This document shows, piece by piece, positions 47,468 to 56,620 of a stretch of DNA of 64,000 bases. The notes below the pieces were generated by a model that did no database searches, had not been told where the DNA came from, and worked only from the letters and a program-made list of their open reading frames with translations. Source of the stretch: Metellina segmentata (taxonomy: Eukaryota > Arthropoda > Arachnida > Araneae > Tetragnathidae). Position 1 is the first letter of the stretch, and every line of letters starts with the position of its first letter. The translations under genes and the position numbers were made by a program. The stretch covers positions 71,430,998 to 71,494,997 of the forward strand of contig OX375876.1 of NCBI GenBank assembly GCA_947359465.1, read 5' to 3'.

Positions 47468-47547
47468 CATTGCTGAGCTGATTCCTAAATGGCAGCTTCG
47501 TTGTTCAAACTAAAATTAAAGTAAAGATTTTGATATTATTAATATTA
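47468..47547 (+). repeat. 80-bp direct repeat, left copy
   Basis: CATTGCTGAGCTGATTCCTA and the following 60 bp match 48444-48523 with about five substitutions. The two copies are 976 bp apart. Confidence 0.9.
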
Positions 47548-48030
47548 ACCGATGTGTTAATATTAACCCGTTGTGTTGCTCCAAAGTGACTTTAATTAAA
47601 AGGCCTACTAATCCCGAACGTTTCTCAAACGTTTCTCAAGCAGTATTTCTCAAACCTTTTTCCACGGACCCTGAGTGGAATGTGACAAAGTTTCATATAT
47701 TAGATTGGAGAAAGAGTAAAATCTGCTATCTGGTAGTGTTAGCCATAGCGAATATTAGCAACCATCTTCTGCTTTCTTTCTGGAAGCAAAAGAAAGGTAT
47801 TCTTTCCTGATAGGATGGGTAAAAATGGATCATGGTTCCATTCATTCTAAGCAGGGATGTTCTCAAATGTCTGGTATATACTTTGAAGTTGGACTGATCT
47901 ATGGGTAAGTGGGGACTTAAACATCTTGGTGGTTGACTCGAAGAGTTAGCTTGATATTAGAAAAAAAGTTCCAGAACGTGATGGACGAGATCGATCGTCA
48001 TTCGAAAATAACTAACCAGCCGACCAACCG
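47548..48030. other. Spacer between direct repeats, nothing recognised
   Basis: A 79-codon frame at 47571-47810 has no recognised domain. GATGGACGAGATCGATCG at about 47982 is a stray piece of the palindromic repeat family. Confidence 0.4.
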
Positions 48031-48034
48031 GTAT

Positions 48035-48250
48035 AGTAATCAGCCGACCAACCCGTCTAGTGGTTAAGGTGATGGGTGTAAATTGTGCTGTCCTTTGTTA
48101 GGGACAATGATGGTCCACCCACTGGGTGCCCCTTCACAAGTGACCATCACTTCTGGCCTTGTATAAGGCTAAAAGGACCTCGGTCAACTCTGTACTTTGT
48201 ATTGTATTGTATTTGTCCTCACAATTGTACTGTCTTGCCATTGGAAATAA
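48035..48250 (+). mobile_element. Second tRNA-derived SINE family
   Basis: The head starts near GCCGACCAACCCGTCTAGTG (A-box-like CTAGTGGTTAAGG). The body has GGTGCCCCTTCACAAGTGACC-like and GGCCTTGTATAAGGCTAAAA blocks. The tail is GTATTGTATTGTATT, then AATAAAATAAAAAG. The head, body and A-rich or repeat tail order is typical of SINEs. The body is unlike the other SINEs in this window. It lies between the two 80-bp direct repeats. Confidence 0.6.
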
Positions 48251-48443
48251 AATAAAAAGATTAGAGACATTCAAAATTTCACTATCTAAATTCGATATCT
48301 GTCAGAAAAAATTAAACATTCCAATTTTTTTCTGAATCTAAATTTTAGAGTAGAAATGATCGATAGGGCATGGCAGTATTCATTGATTAGAAGTTGATTT
48401 GAAAATAATTTAATATTGAAATAATCAGCCATTTTAAACCAAT

Positions 48444-48523
48444 CATTGCTGAGCTGATTCCTAAATGGGAGCTTCGTTGTTCAGATTAAGATTAAAGTAA
48501 AGATTTTGATATTATTAAAATTA
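48444..48523 (+). repeat. 80-bp direct repeat, right copy
   Basis: Partner of 47468-47547. The pair could be the ends of a duplicated segment or the edges of an LTR-like structure, but no LTR signals (TG...CA ends, primer-binding site) were seen. Confidence 0.9.
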
Positions 48524-49340
48524 CTATTTTATTAGTTAAATGTCTGAATTTTAATTAATATGTAAGAGTTTGTATACATGTTCTTTCTTTTATTACTGTA
48601 CTCTAGTTTTTCTATTACAAAACTTTAACTACCAACTTATCCTTAATGTGAAATTTTAGCATTTATAGTTTGTTTAACGTAGATTTAAGTATTTTGCGCC
48701 CAATATTCAGGACCCTCAAGGGCACATTTCCTTAGTTTACTCTAGTTACCTGAAGCACTCAAGTCATCTTTTCTTTCCCATGGGCTTTACTATCTTTAGT
48801 TAACACGGGTATCGTGCTGCCGGAATATCCACAAGTTATCTCTTCTACCTTCGTCACTTTATTCTATTCTCCGGTCCCTCTTTTTCTCCTTCAAGATGTT
48901 TTTAACTTGCATCTGTCTGCCTTGTGTTTGGCCCAGATTGGCTAAATATGTCTCTTGCGACATAAACCGTCAACCAATCAACCCAACATTAAGGGGGAAA
49001 TATGGATCAATATGGCGTTATGCAGGTCGGAAGAACCCATTGAATTTAATCTCAAGGGTCAGAAAAAAAGATTTCAAGAAAATGTTTGGTCTGATACGTT
49101 TAGAACCAATGTTCTAGACTGCATTGCTTGGATTTAACATGTATCTCAAACTGAAATACGGGGGGATTGTCATACGTGAAACTTAACCCTCTGGATACTG
49201 AACTGGCCGAGAGTTTCTCGTTCTCTGGTTACGGAGGGTTTGAATCCTTTCAGACCTCAAACTCCTGAAGAAAAAGGCTGAAGCCCAATAATATTTATAC
49301 CACCTCTTTTATGTGCAACAAAGGTAAGGTCATTTAAATT
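48524..49340. other. No gene recognised
   Basis: A 73-codon frame at 48896-49117 (plus) overlaps a 60-codon frame, neither with a domain. ACTGGCCGAGAG and GGGTTTGAATCC at 49201-49240 resemble tRNA A and B boxes at a plausible spacing, perhaps a relic SINE head. Confidence 0.35.
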
Positions 49341-49344
49341 TTCC

Positions 49345-49651
49345 TCGTAGTAAAGCATCCCAACGGGTTATTGGTGACGGTCCGGGAACAATCCCGTAAG
49401 GGAAAAATCCGAGGTCAACAACTCGTAATTTTGAATAACGGTCAGATGACGAGGAAACACATGTGAGCTGGCACCCAACTCTCCATACGCACACCAACCC
49501 AACGAGAGGACTTTCGACCATGACAGATTTCAGGTGCATCAGCCGCCTCCACATCATACGCTTAAAAATATCCATGCCCGGACCCGGATTCGAACCAGGA
49601 ACCTTCCAATCTAGAAGCTAACCCCTTAACCACCAAACCGGATGGTCAGCC
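49345..49651 (-). mobile_element. tRNA-derived SINE, head type 2, most complete copy
   Basis: In minus orientation the head starts at 49651: GGCTGACCATCCGGTTTGGT, the A-box-like GGTGGTTAAGGGG (49622-49639 region), and the B-box GGTTCGAATCC at 49586-49596. The central body has GTTGGGTTGGTGTG, GAGAGTTGGGTGCCAGCTCA and ATTCAAAATTACGAG; the 3' end has GATTTTTCCCTTACGGGATT and GGTCACC..., to about 49345. No clear poly(A) tail or target duplication was identified. Internal pol III promoters of this kind would drive its RNA. Confidence 0.88.
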
Positions 49652-50080
49652 TGTGCAACAAAGAGACCGTCGCGTGAATAGCCTTATTTCCGTTGACAGG
49701 AATGTTCTCGAAAGGGAGCCTCGTAAATCGTTTCTTCTCGAGAATCGAGTCGATCCGTTTAAAAACGCTTCGCTGGGCGTCCTTCGATTGTTAATGACCA
49801 TACATATTGAATTCACCGCTGTCCTTTCAGTTTACCCGGGAGGTATCTGTGCCTTCAAGGCATAACAACTGCACAATAGAAACCGCATCACTAGGTGATG
49901 ATGGGACGACACACATTTCCTCTCCTCCTGGGGAAAATCATTTTGACGGCCGATTTCGGTAGTTTCAGTAAACTGCCTGTAAGGCCGTTGGGCTGGCTTC
50001 CGTTATCAAGGGAGGACACAATATTCTGTCGATCCGTACGTAGAGGGTTAAAACAAGAAAGCACATTTTCGCATTGTTAA
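49652..50080. other. Less AT-rich patch, no gene recognised
   Basis: Overlapping plus frames at 49653-49865 and 49895-50080 have balanced composition but no known domain. Ends next to the palindromic repeat at 50085. Confidence 0.35.
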
Positions 50081-50084
50081 CCTC

Positions 50085-50275
50085 TGGACTGTACAGCAGT
50101 TGTATGATCAAACCAATTACATGATCAAACCAATAAAGAATTTAGTCAACGGCCAGTACATCCTTGTACCTTGAAAGTTATAAGAATAGCGTCAAGAAAG
50201 AATTTAGTACGGTTGTTACAGCAGTTGTACTTTGAAAGTTAAGAATCGCACTTACTATATTTATAACCGTAGTCA
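50085..50275 (+). repeat. GTACAGCAGTTGTA/68-bp repeat family, short copy
   Basis: Two to three degenerate units with AATAAAGAATTTAG (about 50132), CAAGAAAGAATTTAGTACGG (about 50193), TTGTACCTTGAAAGTTATAA and TACAGCAGTTGTAC. The same words and order occur at 56345-56620. Confidence 0.75.
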
Positions 50276-51405
50276 CAAAAAGTTAAAAAGCTTATTAGTT
50301 ATTATTTTTCATAGGTATGATTGTTGTATTTTTCCAGTGATGTGTAATTTGTTAAGGAAAAATCTCATATAACCATCTGCTACGAAAATGTGTTTTTTAT
50401 TATTGTTTCAAAATAAATACTTCCAGTGTTCTGAAAACTGCTACACGAAGACCAATTCGATAAGGAAGGTACGTTTGAAGAATACGGTTGTGTTTGTGTA
50501 ACTTTAAGTAAAAACAGGTTTTGATTCTTTGGTGTTGGTACGGGTTCAATTTGTTTCTCAAATATAGTCATAGATAGTACCTAGCTAAATTTAATAAATG
50601 GTAAATTAATAGAATTAATTTGGTATCGGATTTGAAATATTAATGTAAAATTTCTAATATGAATCTTCTCATTTGTTCAATACGAATTGCTATAAATCAG
50701 GGGTGAGATGTAGTATACGTTGCAACGGATATTTATCGCTAAACATAGTAAACATGTTGTTTTGATCCAGCTTTAATTAACCCTATGCCTAGAAAGTTCC
50801 ATTAGAATTAAACCATGGAATTGAAAATTCGTTCTATGATTGGTTACAATACGTCGATAAATGGGAATAATTAATTAATTGAATTACAAATTCAATTAAT
50901 TAGTTGTGCCCGTTCGGTGGATTTACATTTGTTCATTCCTCATTTTAACTTCCTTATACAACAAATCGAATAGCCAAGATGACTGCCATCTTCTTTTGTC
51001 GAAGAAAATGTTTTGAGAGACAAACCTGCCTAGGATACTACATCTTTACCCAAATCAGAATTTCAGAATCAATGTGATACCTGGCATGTTAAATATAAAT
51101 GTTGGTAGTGTTTCTGAGGTCATACATGTTTCCAACACGAAATTTGAGTTGCGTCAATTAGCTTATTCTTTAATTCGATTTCACATCACATCATAAAAAT
51201 TCCAAAGACAGAATTCCGAATCGATGCGTGATAGTTGATTGTTCCACATTAATTAGATTTAAGTCCTAATGCTTTCTTAAAGGCGATAAAACTGCACTTT
51301 AAGTTAACTTTAATATATATCATACAAGAGCATTTGAAAAGAAGAAATCAAATCTTTCCAGACCGTTTGCTTTGTATCTTTTCACTACAAATCTGTCTCA
51401 AACAA
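50276..51405. other. AT-rich stretch, no gene seen
   Basis: AATTAATTGAATTACAAATT-like sequence near 50870 is a simple inverted AT repeat. Nothing else was noticed. Confidence 0.55.
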
Positions 51406-51407
51406 GG

Positions 51408-51735
51408 GACCCTGGTAGCTCAATTGGTAGAGTCGTAGATTAGCAATCATAGAGAGTTTATAGTTCCAAACTCAATCCAACCAAAGATAGTTGTGTACGT
51501 TGGCGCTAGTGCACTTTAAATCTAGCATGTTGACAAATGTCCTCATATTAGAGTTATGTGGATGTTTGCAGAATGGGGTGTGCACTAACTCAGGTTTTAA
51601 CCATGTCATATGAACCTTCAAATTTACGAGGAGTGGTTCTGGGATCGTACCCTTCCGTATTGATCAAGAACAGTCACCGATAGCCCTCTTGCCTTGCTCC
51701 AGTGCGACAAACATTCATCAACTTACTTATATACC
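51408..51735 (+). mobile_element. tRNA-derived SINE, head type 1
   Basis: The head starts GGGACCCTGGTAGCTCAATT, continues GGTAGAGTCGTAGATTAGCA, and ends in a degenerate B box (AGTTCCAAACTC). The body has CAAATGTCCTCATATTAGAG, GAATGGGGTGTGCACTAACT and TTCAAATTTACGAG; the 3' end has GTTCTGGGATCGTACCCTTC and TGCTCCAGTGCGAC. Same body family as the type 2 copies but a different head. Confidence 0.82.
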
Positions 51736-53375
51736 TCTCTCATTAAAATATTTATTCGTAGATAGTTTAATTATAGGGTTGAATTACTTACGATTTAAAA
51801 ATGTTAACTTACGTAGAATATATAATGAGGTTCTCCCCCTTCTGTTTTTAAATTTTAACTTTAGTTAACAAAATCAAAACATATTTTAAAAGGTCAAAAA
51901 ATGAAACAAAGTACTGTAAATAGCTAGAACATTGAAGGAACAAATTGAACAAATATTTCACTAAGGATCTCCTGAAAAGAGAAAATCCGAAGCCGAATTT
52001 TCTTAGGTTTAAAGATTAATTAAGTTTCTAAGACACGAAAAAATTTCACTTGTGGAATGTGAAATATGCAAACAATTTTTTCTTGCCTCTCAAAATGAGG
52101 ATTTTATGATGAAACTTAAAAAGCTCTTTCTGGATGAATGTTTAATCCCAAGCATTAAAGTGATACTACCTCAAAACTACAAAAGATAAATACACAGAAT
52201 TAAGTGTAATAATTGTTAGAATTTGTATTACATATCCAGAATTATAAATATTTCATAAATGTTCTGAATTTGTAAAGAAATTAAATGTACTCGATTTTTA
52301 ATGAAGTTAAACTCAAACCATTTTAGTACAATATGTTAATTTTACTTTTTCAGTTTGACTTTTGCGTTAGAAATATTGTTGGATGAAATTTTTTTAAATA
52401 AGTGCTTTCCTTTTAGAGTGGTTTTTTTTTGTGATTATAATAATAAACTTGAGAGAGAAAGAGATGGTTCTTCCGTTAATCTTTCTTGATTCACGTTTGC
52501 GACACTAAAAACGTTAAATGTCATAATTCATTCTTATGAAGTATTTTTAAGTATTAAATAAACCATACATTTAACTATATATTTCAGAATATTTTACCTG
52601 TCTTTTAGGAGTATACCTTCAAATATTTTTATTGATATTGTACTTCTACAGATTTTAAGATACATAATACATCTCCTGAAGCTTTTAGTAACACTTTTTG
52701 CATGCTAATACGTATTGTCTACCTTTTCCTGAAGCTAATAGTTCTGTGTTAGGATGGCAAAATGTATAAGTCACTTTCCCAAAATAATGAATAAGTCCCA
52801 TCCTGGAGTCTATTTTATTAATTTTTAGAAGGTGGCAAAATTCCGTAAGTCTTTTTCTTTCAGTTTATGACAAAACAAACATGGCAAAATTGTAATAAAT
52901 CAAAAACCACAGATCCACATGTTGAATCTTGAATCTTAAAATTGCTGTCAAGAAAAATTAAAAAAGTGACTTATAACATTTTGTTATCTGAGCACAGATT
53001 TAGTAATAGCAAAAGCATCACATACCTAGAATACTCTTACTGCTTACATAAGAATGATTCTATAGTATTGCAACAGTGGAATCGCGTATATATTCTACCG
53101 ATTTCGCGGATTCTACAGTTACCTTTCAATGTCTTATATTGATGCAAATATACATTTTCAATCACTGCTAGTTTTTCGTGTAATACCAAATAAAATGCTT
53201 AACACACTCAAAACACGATATACTTTCAAAAACACAATAAGCATTACACATGCATTTGTGATCAGTGAAACTTTTATACCTTAGAATAGATGTTTTATGA
53301 ACCAAGGGCGATGTTTTTCTAGGCAGCGCTAAAGACAAACAATTAATGTCCATACTACCAGACTAAGTAACAGGA
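51736..53375. other. AT-rich stretch, no gene seen
   Basis: No recognisable feature beyond short AT-biased frames. Confidence 0.55.
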
Positions 53376-53384
53376 ATTAGACAT

Positions 53385-53432
53385 GCCTAGGTTGTTAACG
53401 CAGTGCTCAAACCGACTGAGCCCTAAATACCT
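53385..53432 (-). mobile_element. Isolated tRNA-like SINE head relic
   Basis: In minus orientation it reads TAGGGCTCAGTCGGTTTGAG, then CACTGCGTTAACAACCTAGG, resembling a tRNA D-arm and anticodon-arm region with an A box. No acceptor stem or B box closes it, and no SINE body follows. Confidence 0.4.
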
Positions 53433-54485
53433 TAAGAAGCAAGGTGCTTAGCGTGTAGATGATTAGTACGGAACATCTTTGATCGTAGGCAGATAAGATT
53501 TACTTTCACTTCCGCGCAACTTTACCAGAAACATTCTTAATATTAAAGGATCCCACAACATAGTGACACTCATAAAATGCCTATGTGCGGAATGATCGTG
53601 AAGATATCGAAAACAGACCCTGAAGGTTCTATAATCTTCCCTTCTAAACACCGTTATAAGCCCTGTTAGCCCGAAAACTTCCTCGTCTCCTTTCTCCTCG
53701 TCAGCTTTGTCTCCTGTATCGTCTTTCGAGGGTTAATTAAAATACGCACGGATTGTAATTTAAGATGCTTCTGGGGTCCTTGGGAAAACCCAATTACTTT
53801 ATAGATCAATGGCAGTATTTTATTACGGTACTTCGGCCTAATTGACCGTTCTCTTACAGGGTTCAACGTGAATGTGCTGCCTTGGACACGTTTGAAGGAT
53901 ATGCGAGGTTTCAAGTTTTATTCTGCATGGCTTGTGAAGTTTTAAGTTCCTCAAAGATAAATTTACATTTTGCTTTGTATAAAGCAGAATAATCTGCCAG
54001 TTTCTTTCTTCTCATTATATTTTACTGTAGATCATTAGTTTTTTCAAAATGTTAACTCAGGCATCGCCATTTAATGAGCCAAAATAGCTTGAGCTTTACC
54101 TTTAAAGAAAAACAAGTGTGACGTATACTTGTGGGAACGGTAAGGATATTGTATATCATTAAATGAATTATTACGACTTATACTATTGTAAACTATTACC
54201 GCTTATTAATCACCCGAGGGGTTCACAAGTATATATACACTTTGCAACTTACAGTCCTTTAAGCATACTTCTAATCTGTTTCCAACTCTTTTTCACTAGA
54301 ATCTTTACGAGGATAATTTCCACCTATCGATGTGGTCCTTATTATGGATATTGTGGAGTAAATGAATTACTATACTGCTACCATCTCTTCTGTGAAGTCT
54401 CTAACAATTAGACCCACAGCTGATTTAAGTTAAACATTTTTTGAAATAATTGGAATAGTATTTACAAATTTAATTTCAGTTATTA
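53433..54485. other. No gene recognised
   Basis: Frames at 53463-53651, 53666-53914 (minus) and 54163-54411 (plus) have no domain. The 53640-53780 patch is richer in GC than its surroundings. Confidence 0.4.
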
Positions 54486-54489
54486 AAAA

Positions 54490-54625
54490 TATCGTGGGCA
54501 CAGCAATTGACCTCGAACTGCCTAGGATCCAGGACCGTGTTTCACCGAGAGTCAGTGTCTCGACTAGAGGTCTTTTTCACTCGAATTCAGCTCAGTCTCC
54601 CGAAAAACTTGTCGGATCATCCACT
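54490..54625 (-). repeat. Single relic unit of the 139-bp satellite
   Basis: CACAGCAATTGACCTCGAAC followed by TGCCTAGGATCCAGGA aligns with the reverse complement of the array at 5229-6325 (TACAGCAATTGACATCGAAC, then CTCCTAGGAGCCAGGA). About 36 of 42 bases agree across the core, and TTCACTCGAATTCAG further on resembles the CTCTCGAATTAGT block. Orientation is opposite to the main array. Confidence 0.75.
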
Positions 54626-54898
54626 CTCTGTGGATCCAAGCCCCTCCGACGGGGTGTTCGAAACACCTGCAAAAAAGGGGGTTTTCGAAGGGTTTTTTTC
54701 AGTTTGAACTTGGTGACACCACGGTTGACAGCTGCTCGCCTTCCGTTTACTCACTAATTTCCAAAACGTACATGTTGTTTACCGTGATCTGCATTCGGGG
54801 GTGCAGAACCGATCTGAATTCGAGAGGGGGTGGACGAGCGTGTACCGTAACACTACTATAATTGACTTTCAATCCAACGGTACATAGGAATTTCAATA
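54626..54898. other. Less AT-rich spacer
   Basis: Small frames (54494-54757) overlap the satellite relic. Contains CCGTTTACTC and GGGGGTG blocks but no recognised feature. Confidence 0.4.
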
Positions 54899-55799
54899 TA
54901 CAGGGTGATTCATAAGTAAGTATACAATTTTAACGCTCTATATAACAGTGATAATGCAAGATATTTTATGTTATCTGTAACAGAAGTGTAGGTGAATGTT
55001 TAAAGTTTTTTTAGAAACAGTCACAGATGTTATATATGTGCATCCGTAGTCACACTACACAGTACACACATCGAACCTTTAACCCATTTCTGCCCAGTCA
55101 CGTGTTAGGGTATATGAAGCAAGTGCAGTGGTAGTGGTTGCGATACGCTGTTACAACTTCGCTAGATTAACAGGAAGAGCAGGGTTAAATACGTTATCCT
55201 TTATGTAGCCCCAAAGAAAAAAGTCAAATGGTGTTAAATCAGGGTATTTGGGTGGCCATTGGGTTAGTGGCATGCTGAAGTCGGCGTTTCGTCCAATTCA
55301 TGGGTGAAGAAGATGTTAATAGAGGTAATTTCACATGTCACCTGACCAGTGTGGAGGTGTACCACGCAATTGCAGGATAAAGTTTTTCAACTTTACTATC
55401 CAACTGGATGAATTAAAGTTTTTGACGACATCTTCAGATACACTTGATCGTCCTGGCTTTGGAACTTTGTACAAACAGCCCGTCATTTCAAAATTTTTAA
55501 ACCAGTCGTAAATTAATTTTCTGGTTGGAGGTTCTTTTCTAAATCGTGATTTAAAATGCCCTTGCACAACAGTGACAGATTTCGTTTTGCTCAGTTCATG
55601 AACACAAAACGCCTTCTCCACCCATTTCCACTGACTAGTCACGTGACACGCTCACTATCGACTACGGCACTTCGCTTTGTAGGGGGACACAAACTTTATG
55701 AGTATACCTAGCTAACAGTTCGTTTTGGGGATCGTGTTTTAAACTGTTCCTGTTTTACAGCATCTGGAAACTGTATGCGTACTTATGAATCACCCTGTA
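54899..55799 (-). mobile_element. Internally deleted DDE transposon, CAGGGTGATTCATAAGTA ends
   Basis: The left end TACAGGGTGATTCATAAGTA (54899) is matched exactly by the reverse complement of the right end (55799). Both start at TA, the likely target site. At 901 bp it is too short for an intact transposase of this type. The N-terminal and C-terminal parts of the gene are both present, with the middle missing, as is common in non-autonomous derivatives. The start CAGGGTG is shared with the element ending at 12585. Confidence 0.88.
55090..55642 (-). pseudogene. Internally deleted transposase with DUF4817-like HTH
   Basis: The N-terminal frame from 55642 reads WVEKAFCVHELSKTKSV, then FRKEPPTRKLIYDWFKNF, TGCLYKVPKPGRSSVSEDV. 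This is the helix-turn-helix region that, from memory, is annotated DUF4817 in insect transposase-like proteins. It then jumps to QLRGTPPHWSGDM, where the second catalytic motif (DGAPPHW) has lost its aspartate. Further down come MPLTQWPPKYPDLTPF and DFFLWGYIKDNVFNPAL, the third catalytic region, then a decayed C-terminus to about 55090. The first catalytic region is deleted. Confidence 0.85.
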
Positions 55800-56030
55800 C
55801 ATCTGAACAACGGAACGTCTGCTATTTTGCGGCCTGAAGTTGTACTCCCTTTGTACGCTCCGCTACATTTGTGAATAGTTGACGAGATATCAACATACGC
55901 GCTCTTAAACAAGTCATGCTGCACTTCAGATGATGTAGGGTGGCATTTACCTAAATGAGCAAGCATTTGTGAAATGGAGGTTCAATTACTAATAGTTGAG
56001 TTGCCAAATCAGTTGCAACTGGCAGAAGCT
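55800..56030. other. Short spacer, nothing recognised
   Basis: No feature seen. Confidence 0.5.
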
Positions 56031-56032
56031 CC

Positions 56033-56345
56033 ACGTAATAGACCCGTAGACCAATGAGGAGAGCAACGGATTAGCGCCCGGAGGGTTGCAAGTACGAAAC
56101 TAGGTCCATCAAAGACGTCGTACACATAGGGGCTCGTTCACGTTAAATATGTTGTCGTCTCAAATGTCCTCAAGTTGTCGTGATGTGAAAATTCATTTGG
56201 AGAGTGGGGTGCCATCTCATGTGTTGTTCCTGCCGTCTGAGCTTGATTCAAAATTGTGAAGCGTTGTTCTTGGATCTTTCCATACGGAATTGGTATCGAC
56301 CCGGCACTAAAAGCCCTTTGTGTTGCTCCATTGCGACGTTAATTA
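56033..56345 (+). mobile_element. tRNA-derived SINE, head type 1
   Basis: The head at about 56041-56110 reads GACCCGTAGACCAATGAGGA, GAGCAACGGATTAGCGCCCG, GAGGGTTGCAAGTACGAAAC. The body follows: GTTCACGTTAAATATG, CTCAAATGTCCTCAAGTTG, GGAGAGTGGGGTGCCATCTC, GATTCAAAATTGTG. The 3' end is TGTTGCTCCATTGCGACG. The body stretch is the one duplicated in tandem at 11040-11637. Confidence 0.85.
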
Positions 56346-56620
56346 ACCTTTTGACTACGGCCGGTACAACAGTTGTACCATGATCGGGCTAAGAAAGAAT
56401 TTAGACTACTTCCGTAGTCATTAGTCGTACATACCTTGAAAGTTGTAAGAATCGAGCCAAGAAAGAATTTAGACTACGGCCGTAGTCATCAGTCTTACAT
56501 ACCTTAAAAGTTTTAAGAATCGCTCCAAGAAATAATTTATACTACGAGCCGTTACAGCAGTTGCACCTTGAAAGTTTCAAGAATCACGCTTAGAAAGAAT
56601 CGCGTTTGTTATATCTATAG
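56346..56620 (+). repeat. 68-bp palindromic minisatellite, about four units
   Basis: AAGAAAGAATTTAGACTAC-type landmarks start at 56391, 56459, 56527 and about 56591 (steps 68, 68, 64). One unit contains the perfect 16-bp palindrome GACTACGGCCGTAGTC (about 56473-56488). It starts immediately after the SINE 3' end. The same family is at 50085-50275. Confidence 0.88.

Noticed and set aside
47468..48523. LTR retrotransposon bounded by the 80-bp repeats
   Set aside because: No TG...CA ends, primer-binding site, polypurine tract or gag/pol motif was seen between them.
49201..49245. tRNA-like A and B boxes (ACTGGCCGAGAG, GGGTTTGAATCC)
   Set aside because: Arms do not close convincingly; at most a relic head, so not listed as an RNA gene.
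49586..49651. Possible tRNA gene on the minus strand
   Set aside because: A and B boxes are good, but the sequence runs directly into the SINE body shared with other copies, and I see no closing acceptor stem.
51408..51480. Possible tRNA gene on the plus strand
   Set aside because: The tRNA-like start is followed by the SINE body and the B box is degenerate, so it is a SINE head.
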